This document shows positions 23,637-32,216 of a DNA stretch of 42,608 nt, piece by piece. Source of the stretch: Flavobacteriaceae bacterium UBA4022 (GTDB lineage Bacteria; Bacteroidota; Bacteroidia; Flavobacteriales; Flavobacteriaceae); NCBI GenBank assembly GCA_002384055.1, contig DGAU01000011.1, positions 106,122 through 148,729 on the forward strand, written 5' to 3'. The stretch's first letter is position 1, and each line of letters begins with the position of its first letter. The notes beneath the pieces were generated by a model, which saw only the letters and a list, made by a program, of their open reading frames with translations, was not told the DNA's origin and ran no database searches. A program made the position numbers and the translations under genes.

Positions 23637-24115
23637 TAATTGGCGGGTTTAAAAACAAGGGCAACGCCATTGATACAGTGTCTCAATCCTGTTGTTTTTT
23701 TTGGACCATCGGGAAAAACATGCCCCAGGTGTCCGCCACAATTGGCGCAATGTTCCTCGGTACGGGCATAACCCAAATCATAGTCGGTGCTGAAACTTAC
23801 CTGACCGTCAATACAGCGATCAAAGCTTGGCCAACCGGAACCACTATCAAATTTGGCGTTACTCTCAAAAAGAGCAGAACCACAACCGGCACAGTAATAA
23901 GTACCCAACTGCTTATTTTCATTGAAAGGACTGCTAAATGGTGCTTCGGTAGCGGCTTCTCTAAGGACTTGAAATTCAGCAGGGCTCAATTCTGATCTCC
24001 ATTGATCTGTTGTTTTATCTATGGCAAAATTTTCTGGTTTCTGCTGTTGTGCTCGTGACTGGCATCCGACAGCAATTACCATACTGACGGCCATTAAAAA
24101 GTGTCTGCTGTTCAT
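23636..24115 (-). CDS. msrB: Lipoprotein methionine-(R)-S-oxide reductase
   Basis: This is a 159-residue protein with an N-terminal lipoprotein signal ending AVGC (lipidated Cys 18), so the enzyme should face the periplasm. The MsrB domain covers residues 37-156. The zinc cysteines C75/C78 and C123/C126 and the catalytic C147 (LRHCINGVAL) are present. The usual resolving cysteine is replaced: the motif reads SGSGWPSF with S93, and a nearby cysteine (C101 in DRCIDG) might substitute. It lies 3 nt after the collagen-motif lipoprotein gene and overlaps the cytosolic msrB by 1 bp. The trio suggests an envelope oxidative-damage repair operon. Confidence 0.9.
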   Translation of the reverse strand: MNSRHFLMAVSMVIAVGCQSRAQQQKPENFAIDKTTDQWRSELSPAEFQVLREAATEAPFSSPFNENKQLGTYYCAGCGSALFESNAKFDSGSGWPSFDRCIDGQVSFSTDYDLGYARTEEHCANCGGHLGHVFPDGPKKTTGLRHCINGVALVFKPAN

Positions 24116-24118
24116 GAT

Positions 24119-24601
24119 TTAATTACCTACAAATTCTAATTCAATATTATTTTGAAGCTGCTCGAAGGTCATACCCGCATCAGCGAATTCCGCTGGCACG
24201 ACAACCACTCGAAAAATTTGATTATCGGTCCAGCTCGGCGCCAGAACCCCTAAATTGAAATTACCATCCAGAAAAAACTTCAAATCAAAATAGGTGTGGT
24301 TGAAAGTGTATAAAAATGTACCGCCAAAGTTGTCGAAGTATGTTGATGGAAGAGGCGTCCATATGTCTGCGCCGTTGAAGCTGCCTTCGTAGCGATAAGC
24401 CAAGATAGCATCACTCTCGAAAACTTCAATACTCAGGGGTATGGTCACGACTTGTTCGAAATTATTAGTGGCATTAAGGTCGATGTTTACTTCAAAAACT
24501 TGTCCCAGTATATTGATGCCGGGTAGGCCTTTCGGGCCTTCAGGTCCTTCGCAAGAGGTTAAAACAAGTAGACTAAAAATAAGGGTTAAAAATAATTTCA
24601 T
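24119..24601 (-). CDS. Lipoprotein with short collagen-like GxxGxxG segment
   Basis: This is a 160-residue protein from ATG 24599-24601. A longer frame is rejected because it would bury the signal peptide. The signal MKLFLTLIFSLLVLTSC gives lipidated Cys 17. Immediately after come EGPEGPKGLPG, three collagen-type triplets, a feature I recall in small Bacteroidota envelope lipoproteins. The remaining 130 residues look beta-rich (VVTIPLSIEVFESDAILAYRYEG and so on). No catalytic site is visible. It is the first gene of the operon with the two msrB genes, so a link to envelope redox stress is possible but unproven. Confidence 0.75.
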   Translation of the reverse strand: MKLFLTLIFSLLVLTSCEGPEGPKGLPGINILGQVFEVNIDLNATNNFEQVVTIPLSIEVFESDAILAYRYEGSFNGADIWTPLPSTYFDNFGGTFLYTFNHTYFDLKFFLDGNFNLGVLAPSWTDNQIFRVVVVPAEFADAGMTFEQLQNNIELEFVGN

Positions 24602-24792
24602 AAGATGTTTTTTTCTAAGTGAATCAAAAGTCATTCCAAAAATACTCAATTCTGTGACAATTATATTTAGTCCTGAATATTTGTCTATATTTAGGCAAGC
24701 AACGTAGGTAATTGTCATTCATTTTGGTTGTGAGACCATTGAATTTATGGATATAAAATCAAGAGATTATCGCTGTAAAAAACATCAAAAAT

Positions 24793-26115
24793 ATGACTGC
24801 AGATATAAGAGGAAATAATAAATACATCAACGCATGGGCTTTCTACGATTGGGCCAATTCTGTCTATAGTTTGGTCATTGCTTCTGCGATATTTCCTATT
24901 TATTACGGGGTTTTGTTCCGTCAATCGGGCGTCGATACGGTCGCAATTTTTGGTGGGACAATCCGCAGTACGCCTTTGATCAGTTACACTACAGCGCTGG
25001 CTTTTCTTTTGGTGGCTCTAAGTTCTCCGATATTGTCTGGAATTGCGGATTATCTTGGAAATAAAAAGGCATTCTTGAAGTTCTTTTGTTATTTGGGTTC
25101 CCTGTCCTGCATGGGGCTTTACTTCTTTGACCTGGAATCGATTTATATGAGTCTTGGCTTTTATTTTTTCGGTTTGATCGGGTTTTGGGGGAGTCTGGTT
25201 TTTTACAATTCCTACTTACCTGACATTGCTTTTCCTGAGCAGCAAGATGCCGTTAGCGCCAAAGGATTTTCAATGGGCTATATCGGGAGTGTCCTTCTGC
25301 TGATTGTGAACTTAGCGATGGTGATGAAACCCGAATCATTCGGTCTGCCTGCGGATGGGCAGGGGAGTATTACGGCGATGCGCATGTCCTTTATTATGGT
25401 CGGAATTTGGTGGATGGGCTTCAGTCAATACACCTTTGCGGTTTTGCCTAAAGGCGTAACTTCTGGTAAAAAACTCACCAAACAAGTTGTTTTTAATGGT
25501 TACAATGAGCTCAAAAAGGTTTATGACGCCTTGACTCATAATTTGAGACTCAAACGCTATTTGGTCGCTTTTTTCGTCTACAGTATGGCGGTGCAAACCA
25601 TTATGTTGATCGCCACTTATTTTGGTGAGCAAGAGATTTTATGGCCTGACGACACCTCAAAAACCACGGGGCTGATCTTGAGTATATTGATCATACAGAT
25701 CTTGGCCATGATTGGGGCCCAGCTGACCTCAAAAGCCTCGAGTCGTTTTGGCAACATTAACACGCTAATTGCCATTAACATGGTTTGGGCAGTCATGAGT
25801 GTTTATGCTTATTTTATGGAAACGCCTTATCAATTTTATGGTGCAGCGGCGATTGTCGGTTTGGTGATGGGCGGCATACAATCCTTAAGTCGATCAACGT
25901 ATTCTAAGTTTCTACCAGAAACAACCGACACAACATCCTATTTTAGTTTCTATGATGTAGCCGAAAAGATTGGGATTGTGATCGGGATGCTGCTTTATGG
26001 TTTCATTGATCAACTTACGGGGAGCATGAGGAACTCCATATTGTTTTTGATTGTGTTTTTTATATCAGGGATCATTTTATTGACAAGAGTTCCCCGTAAT
26101 TTAAATAAGGTTTAG
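24793..26115 (+). CDS. MFS transporter of the UMF1/Atg22-like type
   Basis: This is a 440-residue integral membrane protein with about 12 hydrophobic helices. The opening INAWAFYDWANSVYSLVIASAIFPIYY and the later GGIQSLSRSTYSKFLPE, FYDVAEKIGIVIG and the final GIILLTRVPRN are hallmarks of the UMF1 group, the bacterial relatives of yeast Atg22, which exports amino acids from the vacuole. In bacteria the substrate is not established. It is divergent from the collagen-motif lipoprotein with a 191-bp gap, and the lipoprotein gene at 26163 follows with its own -7 box. Confidence 0.88.
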   Translation: MTADIRGNNKYINAWAFYDWANSVYSLVIASAIFPIYYGVLFRQSGVDTVAIFGGTIRSTPLISYTTALAFLLVALSSPILSGIADYLGNKKAFLKFFCYLGSLSCMGLYFFDLESIYMSLGFYFFGLIGFWGSLVFYNSYLPDIAFPEQQDAVSAKGFSMGYIGSVLLLIVNLAMVMKPESFGLPADGQGSITAMRMSFIMVGIWWMGFSQYTFAVLPKGVTSGKKLTKQVVFNGYNELKKVYDALTHNLRLKRYLVAFFVYSMAVQTIMLIATYFGEQEILWPDDTSKTTGLILSILIIQILAMIGAQLTSKASSRFGNINTLIAINMVWAVMSVYAYFMETPYQFYGAAAIVGLVMGGIQSLSRSTYSKFLPETTDTTSYFSFYDVAEKIGIVIGMLLYGFIDQLTGSMRNSILFLIVFFISGIILLTRVPRNLNKV

Positions 26116-26127
26116 ACAATTTTTACT

Positions 26128-26135
26128 TAAGTTTG
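26128..26135 (+). promoter_or_regulatory. Bacteroidota -7 box (TAAGTTTG) for the triple-repeat lipoprotein
   Basis: TAAGTTTG matches TAnnTTTG and lies 27 nt before ATG 26163. An in-frame TTG at 26133 is part of this box, which rules it out as the start codon. Confidence 0.55.
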
Positions 26136-26162
26136 CGTTACATACCTATAGTCCTTTTATAT

Positions 26163-27572
26163 ATGAAAAAATATCGGTTTTGGAGTTTGTTAATGTTGGT
26201 AATGGCCACTTTAATAATGACCAGTTGTGATAATGAGCCCTTGGAAGGTAATTTTATTACCGAGGAAGAAGCACAAGATAACAGTGCATTTACAGCTACA
26301 GTAAATGGCGAACCGTTTTCTGCGTCCTCCACGACAGGTCAGCTGATCAACGGTGTATTATTACTAACCGGTACCGACTATTTTGGAAATATTATTTCGA
26401 TGGTGATCACCAATATTGGAGTTTGCACCTTCGATTTGACTCAGGAACTTAATCCCTCAAGCTTTATCTTAGAGGCGCCAACAGAAAGCCCTTTTGAGGT
26501 TTTATCAAGTATTGGTGGTTCTGGGACTACTGTAATCGCGGCCTATGATTCCGAAAATCAAACCGTAACAGGGACGTTTAACTTTACCGCCATTCGTCAA
26601 ATTAGTGATGGGGCGGGAGGAACCATTACAGAATCTGTAGTTATTTCAAACGGTATTTTACAGGAGATTCCTTTTACCTTGATAGACGGATCTCTAGATC
26701 CTTACGCATGCGACGTAACCGATCCAGGAGGAGGGTCTGGTGGATCTAATAATCAAGACCCAGACAACACCTTTTTTGCCTTAGTTGATGGTGAAGAATT
26801 TGTGGACATTTCTTTTGTCTCTGAGGTATTGATGGTCGGAAGTGATGAAGTCGTTAAGTTAACCGCGACAACACAAACTTTGGAACGTGTTCAATTTTTT
26901 ATTCCTATAAATATTGGTGCTGGCACCTTTACGTTTTCACCTATTTTTAACGGTTCCAACCTTTTTGCATCATACACGGATAGCGATGGAACCGAAAGTT
27001 TAACCTCGCTCGAGGGGAGTATTACTTTTCAAGAATACGGCATCATTACGGGTAAAATGACGGCTTCTTTCGCTTTTACCGGGACAGATCCTATAGGCAT
27101 CAATATAGAAGAAGTGATGGTGAGCGAAGGAACCTTTACCATGGATTATTTACCAGAATCGGGTATTGCTGAAAATACACTTACGGCAGTTGTAGATGGT
27201 GTATCATATACGCCCAGTTCCATGCAGGTGCTGCTCAATCCACAAATGGACACAACCTATGTTGAAATCATTACAGTTAATGATGAGACCAATCAAGCTA
27301 TATCGCTTAGCTTCCCGATAGATATTATGCCGGGAACATACGATATGAGTGCTGTCGTTGAATTGGGTACAGAAGCTGTAGGGACCTATAATCCTGCTAT
27401 TGGTGATGCGATCCTTTACAGGTCTCAACCGGGCACCTTGACCATTACCAGTTATCAATTCGACAATGGGGTGATTGAAGGACAATTTAGCTTTACAGCG
27501 TTCGATCCCAATGGAGTGGGCGGCGACGTCTATGAAATTACAGAAGGCTTTTTCACGCTGACACTACCGTAA
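26163..27572 (+). CDS. Lipoprotein with three tandem DUF6252-like domains
   Basis: This is a 469-residue protein. The signal ends at MTSC, giving lipidated Cys 22. Three repeats follow at about 41-170, 201-325 and 336-469. Each opens with a similar strand (FTATVNGEPF, FFALVDGEEF, LTAVVDGVSY). Each continues with a glycine-turn strand (VCTFDLTQ, AGTFTFSP, PGTYDMSA) and closes with a GTF/GQFSF strand (VTGTFNFTA, ITGKMTASFAFTG, IEGQFSFTAFDPN). A Gly/Ser/Asp linker (DPGGGSGGSNNQDPDN) sits between repeats 1 and 2. The unit resembles the DUF6252 family of Bacteroidota surface lipoproteins. It is probably displayed at the cell surface. Function unknown. Confidence 0.75.
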   Translation: MKKYRFWSLLMLVMATLIMTSCDNEPLEGNFITEEEAQDNSAFTATVNGEPFSASSTTGQLINGVLLLTGTDYFGNIISMVITNIGVCTFDLTQELNPSSFILEAPTESPFEVLSSIGGSGTTVIAAYDSENQTVTGTFNFTAIRQISDGAGGTITESVVISNGILQEIPFTLIDGSLDPYACDVTDPGGGSGGSNNQDPDNTFFALVDGEEFVDISFVSEVLMVGSDEVVKLTATTQTLERVQFFIPINIGAGTFTFSPIFNGSNLFASYTDSDGTESLTSLEGSITFQEYGIITGKMTASFAFTGTDPIGINIEEVMVSEGTFTMDYLPESGIAENTLTAVVDGVSYTPSSMQVLLNPQMDTTYVEIITVNDETNQAISLSFPIDIMPGTYDMSAVVELGTEAVGTYNPAIGDAILYRSQPGTLTITSYQFDNGVIEGQFSFTAFDPNGVGGDVYEITEGFFTLTLP

Positions 27573-27596
27573 TTATCGGTTCGTCTAAAGATTTTG

Positions 27597-27622
27597 AAAC
27601 CGGCCAAATGGCCGGTTTTTTT
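27597..27622 (+). terminator. Intrinsic terminator after the triple-repeat lipoprotein
   Basis: AAACCGGCC (27597-27605) pairs with GGCCGGTTT (27610-27618) around a 4-nt AAAT loop, and the T-run continues to 27622. This is a strong G+C core of 9 bp. Confidence 0.9.
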
Positions 27623-27630
27623 ATGAAGAT

Positions 27631-27752
27631 TTTAGCCGTATGACTTATTGGAGCATCGCTATTAAGTGTAATGGCTCATTATATCAGGATGGCACAACTC
27701 TTGATTTATGCTGATGCGAAGATATGTGCTTTAATGCTTTCAAACGGCTAAA
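27631..27752. other. Inverted repeat enclosing a second three-armed foldable element upstream of lon
   Basis: TTTAGCCGT (27631-27639) and ACGGCTAAA (27744-27752) are perfect complements enclosing 104 nt. Inside, GAGC (27651-27654) can pair with GCTC (27674-27677). GCACA-ac-TCTT (27692-27702) can pair with AAGA-ta-TGTGC (27719-27729) around a symmetric 2-nt internal loop. The layout could be a small RNA or part of the lon leader. A 9-bp match by chance in a 244-nt gap is not rare (about one in eight by a rough estimate), so I hold it with moderate confidence. Confidence 0.35.
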
Positions 27753-27816
27753 GAGCTTGTTCTAAGGAACTAAGAAAAAAACAACAGTTGTATTTGTCAA
27801 CAATTACTGTGACATT

Positions 27817-30288
27817 ATGACGCAATATAGTTTTATGTCAAAAACCAAACTCATCAACATAGACAGTTTGTCATTTCAAGAAATTAACGAGGATGCGGAG
27901 TACATTCCATTGTTAAGTGCCGAAGATGAAAAAGCTATGTCAACGGAAGACTTGCCAGATTCACTGCCTATTTTGCCATTAAAAAATACCGTGTTGTTTC
28001 CTGGTGTGGTGATCCCAATTACAGCGGGACGTGATAAATCGATCAAACTCATCAACGAGACCAATCAGGGCAACAAAATTATTGGGGTGGTGTCTCAAAG
28101 AGATGAGTCTCAAGAAAACCCAGACCCAAAGGACTTGCATCAAGTGGGAACTGTGGCCCAAATTCTGCGCGTGCTCAAGATGCCTGACGGGAATACGACC
28201 GTTATCATTCAAGGAAAAAAACGTTTCGAAATTGATCATTTTACGACGACCGAACCTTATCTCAAAGCCTCAATTAAAGAGGTAGAAGAAACGCGCCCCG
28301 ACGAAAAGAATAAAGAGTTTGGGGCTATTATTGAGTCCATCAGGGAGTTGTCTATTGAAATCATCAAGGATAGTCCCAACATCCCTTCGGACGCAGCTTT
28401 TGCTATAAAGAATATTGAAAGCACCTCCTTTTTGATCAATTTTGTTTGTTCGAACATGAACATTACGGTCCAGGAGAAGCAACGCTTGTTGGAAATAAAT
28501 GACCTTAAAGAGCGGGCTTTAGAAACACTCAAGTTTTTGAACGTTGAGCTCCAGAAGTTGTCCCTTAAGATGGACATCCAATCTAAGGTAGAGAGCGATA
28601 TGTCGCAACAGCAGCGCGAGTATTTTTTGCAGCAGCAAATGAAAACTATTCAAGAAGAATTAGGCGGTACATCCTATGAAGCAGAAATCGAGGAGATGCG
28701 CGTCAAGGGACGTGACAAAAAATGGAGCAAGGAGGTACAGACGCATTTTGACAAGGAATTAACGAAACTTCAGCGCATGAATCCTCAAGTGGCTGAATTT
28801 AGTATTCAGCGCAATTATTTGGATTTAATGTTAGAGCTGCCTTGGCAAGAATTTAGCAAGGACCTGTTTGACCTGAAACGTGCCCAAAAAATATTGGATC
28901 GCGATCACTATGGTCTTGATGAAGTTAAAAAACGAATCATTGAGCATTTGGCGGTATTGAAATTAAGAAACGACATGAAGTCACCGATCCTATGTTTTTA
29001 TGGACCTCCTGGAGTGGGTAAGACTTCTTTAGGTAAATCTATTGCTGAGGCTTTGGGACGTCAATATGTCCGGATGTCTTTAGGCGGTTTAAGAGATGAG
29101 GCAGAAATTCGGGGCCACCGCAAGACCTACATCGGTGCGATGCCTGGGCGTGTGATTCAGAATGTCAAAAAGGCAGCGAAAGGCAATCCTGTATTTGTTT
29201 TGGATGAAATTGATAAGCTGTCTGTGGGAAGCCAAGGCGACCCTTCCTCCGCAATGCTCGAGGTGCTCGATCCAGAGCAAAACAGTGCTTTTTATGATAA
29301 CTACTTGGAGCTAGGTTATGATTTGTCAAGAGTTATGTTTATTGCGACATCTAATAGCCTTGGAACGATTCAACCTGCATTACTTGATCGCATGGAGATC
29401 ATTGAAGTTTCGGGTTATACTATTGAAGAAAAAGTTGAGATTGCAAAGAGGCACTTACTGCCCAAGCAAATCAAAGAACATGGATTAAAGAGCGATCAGC
29501 TCAAGATACGCAAAAAGCAACTCGAGTATATTGTCGAGGGTTATACACGTGAAAGTGGCGTAAGAAGCTTAGAGAAAAAAATCGCCAAGATGGTGCGCTA
29601 TGCTGCGATGAATATTGCTATGGAGCAGGACTACGAGATCAATGTCACCAATGAGATCATCGAGAAAGTGCTTGGTGCGCCTAGACTTGAACGACATAAA
29701 TATGAAAACAACGATGTGGCCGGTGTGGTTACTGGATTGGCATGGACCCGAGTAGGTGGGGATATTTTATTTATTGAATCTGCAATTTCCAAGGGTAAAG
29801 GCTTGTTGACCATGACAGGAAACCTGGGGACAGTAATGAAGGAATCCGCCACGATTGCTCTGGAGTTTATCAAATCTCACGCAGAGGGGCTTAACATCGA
29901 TCCAGAGGTGTTCAAAACACACAACATCCACATTCATGTTCCCGAGGGAGCAACCCCAAAGGATGGCCCCAGTGCAGGAATCACAATGCTGACGTCTTTG
30001 GTGTCTTTATTTACCCAAAGAAAAGTAAAACGCAGTTTGGCCATGACAGGTGAAATCACCTTGCGTGGAAAAGTTTTGCCTGTTGGTGGGATTAAAGAAA
30101 AAATATTGGCCGCCAAAAGAGCACGCATCAAAGAAATTATTTTATCCAAGGAAAATCGTAAAGACATTATTGAGATTCCTGAGAAATATGTGACCGGTTT
30201 AACCTTCCACTACGTATCTGATATGATGGAAGTCGTTGACTTAGCCATAACCCCTCAAAAAGTAAAGCGCGCAAAAGTACTGTGGTAA
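27817..30288 (+). CDS. lon: ATP-dependent protease Lon
   Basis: Lon is the cytosolic AAA+ serine protease that degrades damaged and selected regulatory proteins. The protein has 823 residues. The N-terminal substrate-binding LAN domain (about 48-250) begins LPILPLKNTVLFPGVVIPI. The AAA+ module has Walker A GPPGVGKT (396-403) and Walker B VFVLDEIDK. The C-terminal proteolytic domain has the Ser-Lys dyad S719 in DGPSAG and K762 in GGIKEKILAAKRA. An alternative start is the ATG at 27835. No heat-shock operator is recognised upstream, only the foldable element described separately. Confidence 0.97.
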   Translation: MTQYSFMSKTKLINIDSLSFQEINEDAEYIPLLSAEDEKAMSTEDLPDSLPILPLKNTVLFPGVVIPITAGRDKSIKLINETNQGNKIIGVVSQRDESQENPDPKDLHQVGTVAQILRVLKMPDGNTTVIIQGKKRFEIDHFTTTEPYLKASIKEVEETRPDEKNKEFGAIIESIRELSIEIIKDSPNIPSDAAFAIKNIESTSFLINFVCSNMNITVQEKQRLLEINDLKERALETLKFLNVELQKLSLKMDIQSKVESDMSQQQREYFLQQQMKTIQEELGGTSYEAEIEEMRVKGRDKKWSKEVQTHFDKELTKLQRMNPQVAEFSIQRNYLDLMLELPWQEFSKDLFDLKRAQKILDRDHYGLDEVKKRIIEHLAVLKLRNDMKSPILCFYGPPGVGKTSLGKSIAEALGRQYVRMSLGGLRDEAEIRGHRKTYIGAMPGRVIQNVKKAAKGNPVFVLDEIDKLSVGSQGDPSSAMLEVLDPEQNSAFYDNYLELGYDLSRVMFIATSNSLGTIQPALLDRMEIIEVSGYTIEEKVEIAKRHLLPKQIKEHGLKSDQLKIRKKQLEYIVEGYTRESGVRSLEKKIAKMVRYAAMNIAMEQDYEINVTNEIIEKVLGAPRLERHKYENNDVAGVVTGLAWTRVGGDILFIESAISKGKGLLTMTGNLGTVMKESATIALEFIKSHAEGLNIDPEVFKTHNIHIHVPEGATPKDGPSAGITMLTSLVSLFTQRKVKRSLAMTGEITLRGKVLPVGGIKEKILAAKRARIKEIILSKENRKDIIEIPEKYVTGLTFHYVSDMMEVVDLAITPQKVKRAKVLW

Positions 30289-30376
30289 ATATTCACCGGG
30301 GATTGTCTTTCATTTAGAAGCAAAATAAAGTATCATTGTAGTCGTTATGGATACCAGAAACTCCTCTTTATAGCTT

Positions 30377-31396
30377 ATGGTTGTTCGACCGCTCACTTTT
30401 ATTTGTTTGCTATTTGCCTTGGCTGTGCAGGGACAGGTTGGAGGAAACGCAGCCTATCAATTTCTGAATCTAGGAAGTGCACCACGTCAGGTAGCCCTTG
30501 GAGGCAAAGTCATCACTAATTTTGACTACGATCCTACCCAAGCTTTCTTTAATCCAGCGACCATAAACCCGGCGATGGATAATCAGTTGGCCTTAACCAT
30601 CAACAATTATATTGGTGATGTCTCTTACGGCACAGCCAGTTATGCCTATCTCTATGACCGCAGAACTCAGGTGTTCCATACTGGGGTAACCTATATTAAT
30701 TATGGTTCGTTTGAGGGTTATGATGCCCAGGGCAATCCCACCAATAGCTTTAGCGGGGGCGAATTAGCTGTTTCTTTTGGACACGCCAAAAACATCCCGT
30801 TCAGCAACTTTTATGTGGGCGCCAATGTTAAGTTTATTTCCTCAACACTCGAACAATACAATTCTACTGGTGTCGCTATCGATGCAGGCCTACTTTATCG
30901 TGACCAGGATACCGGGCTTCATTTGGGGCTAGTGGCACGCAATTTTGGCGCGCAATTGGATCCATATGACATTACCGCAGAACGACTGCCATTCGAAATC
31001 ATTTTTGGTGCTTCTCAAGATTTGGATAACATTCCTGTACGCTGGCATCTTACCTTGGAACATATGGAAAACTGGAAGTTGGCCTTTGCCAATCCAAATC
31101 GCGATGAAATTGATTTAGAGGGCAATGCGACCAAAGAAAATATTACAATAGTGGATGAATTGTTCAGACACCTTATTGTGGGGGTTGAATTGTTTCCTGA
31201 GAAAGGATTTAATCTGCGCTTGGGGTATAATTTTAGACGCGGCGAAGAACTCAGAATTGTCGATCAGCGAAGTTTTGCAGGATTAAGTGCTGGATTTGGC
31301 ATCAAGCTTAATAAATTGCGCTTGAGTTATGCATACAGTAAATACAATAGTGCCGCCGCATCTAGCTTTTTCGGCTTAAACATGAATCTTCAGTAA
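30377..31396 (+). CDS. porQ: Type IX secretion system protein PorQ
   Basis: This is a 339-residue protein. A signal peptide (about 1-19, ending AVQGQ) is followed by GGNAAYQFLNLGSAPRQVALGG. That segment and the YDPTQAFFNPATINPAMDNQLA that follows are typical of PorQ, an outer-membrane beta-barrel partner of the T9SS attachment complex. Strand-rich C-terminal segments (RLGYNFRRGEEL, LRLSYAYSKYNS) fit a barrel of the FadL/PorV-like type. Its stop overlaps the cmk start by 1 bp (TAATG), and porQ-cmk is a recurrent pair in Bacteroidota. Together with porX at 8456 it shows that the organism has a T9SS. Confidence 0.88.
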   Translation: MVVRPLTFICLLFALAVQGQVGGNAAYQFLNLGSAPRQVALGGKVITNFDYDPTQAFFNPATINPAMDNQLALTINNYIGDVSYGTASYAYLYDRRTQVFHTGVTYINYGSFEGYDAQGNPTNSFSGGELAVSFGHAKNIPFSNFYVGANVKFISSTLEQYNSTGVAIDAGLLYRDQDTGLHLGLVARNFGAQLDPYDITAERLPFEIIFGASQDLDNIPVRWHLTLEHMENWKLAFANPNRDEIDLEGNATKENITIVDELFRHLIVGVELFPEKGFNLRLGYNFRRGEELRIVDQRSFAGLSAGFGIKLNKLRLSYAYSKYNSAAASSFFGLNMNLQ

Positions 31397-32088
31397 TGAA
31401 AACAATAACCATAGCCATCGACGGCCATTCTTCTACGGGTAAAAGCACTGTGGCTAAAGCCTTGGCCCAACATCTGGGATATGTTTACATAGATTCCGGT
31501 GCGATGTACCGTGCCATTACACTTTATGCAGTTGAAAACAATTTGTTTGTTGGCGATACCATAGATCAATCGGCACTTATCAGCTTGTTGCCTATTATTA
31601 ATGTTGCTTTCCTTAAAGATGACAAGGGGCAGGACGTGCCGCACCTCAATGGCCGAAATTGTGCCCATGAAATTCGCCAAATGCATATTTCAGAGCGGGT
31701 GAGTCAAGTGGCCGCGATCCCGCAAGTGCGCGAAAAAATGGTTGGGATGCAGCGCGGGTTTCAGTCCCAAGGAGGCGTGGTCATGGATGGTCGCGATATT
31801 GGGTCTGTGGTTTTTCCTCAAGCCGATTTAAAATTATTCATGACGGCTTCTGCAGAAGTCCGCGCGGAACGCCGTTATCTGGAAATGCAACAATCAGATC
31901 CTGCAGTGACCTATGCGCAGGTCTACGACAATGTTGTTGCGCGCGACACAATGGATTCTTCAAGAGCAGTCTCGCCTTTAATTGTTGCCGAAGGTGCAGT
32001 GGTTATTGATAATAGTGAGATGAATCAGTCCGATCAATTTCAAATGATATTGCAATTGGCACAAGATCGAATCTACAATAGAATTTAG
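31396..32088 (+). CDS. cmk: Cytidylate kinase
   Basis: This enzyme phosphorylates CMP and dCMP to the diphosphates in pyrimidine nucleotide supply. The protein has 230 residues. The P-loop GHSSTGKST is at 10-18, the CMP-binding YIDSGAMYRAIT is near 32-42, and MDGRDIGSVVFPQAD and AERRYLEM follow. The start overlaps the porQ stop by 1 bp, so the two are coupled. rpsA follows after a 268-nt gap with its own well-formed promoter; the cmk-rpsA order is common across bacteria. Confidence 0.95.
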   Translation: MKTITIAIDGHSSTGKSTVAKALAQHLGYVYIDSGAMYRAITLYAVENNLFVGDTIDQSALISLLPIINVAFLKDDKGQDVPHLNGRNCAHEIRQMHISERVSQVAAIPQVREKMVGMQRGFQSQGGVVMDGRDIGSVVFPQADLKLFMTASAEVRAERRYLEMQQSDPAVTYAQVYDNVVARDTMDSSRAVSPLIVAEGAVVIDNSEMNQSDQFQMILQLAQDRIYNRI

Positions 32089-32182
32089 TATTTTTTGGTG
32101 ACTTATGTGGTGTGTTCTAAGGTCAGTTTTAGCTCAAATTTAGGGCCTGAGGAATAAAATCATTCATACTTCAATTATTTTT

Positions 32183-32212
32183 TTGAAAATACAATCAATT
32201 GGCCTATTTTTG
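32183..32212 (+). promoter_or_regulatory. Full Bacteroidota promoter for rpsA (TTG-N19-TATTTTTG)
   Basis: TTG at 32183-32185 is followed by exactly 19 nt and then TATTTTTG at 32205-32212. This is a perfect match to TTG-N19-TAnnTTTG, the best promoter in the window. Transcription would start near 32218-32220, which gives rpsA a leader of about 138 nt. Confidence 0.8.
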
Positions 32213-32216
32213 CCAT

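Noticed and set aside
24602..24718. Longer N-terminus of the collagen-motif lipoprotein
   Set aside because: It would place 39 non-signal residues before a clear lipoprotein signal peptide.
28257..28577. Antisense open frames over lon and other conserved genes
   Set aside because: They are shadows of well-supported coding sequence; none has a signal, domain or promoter of its own.
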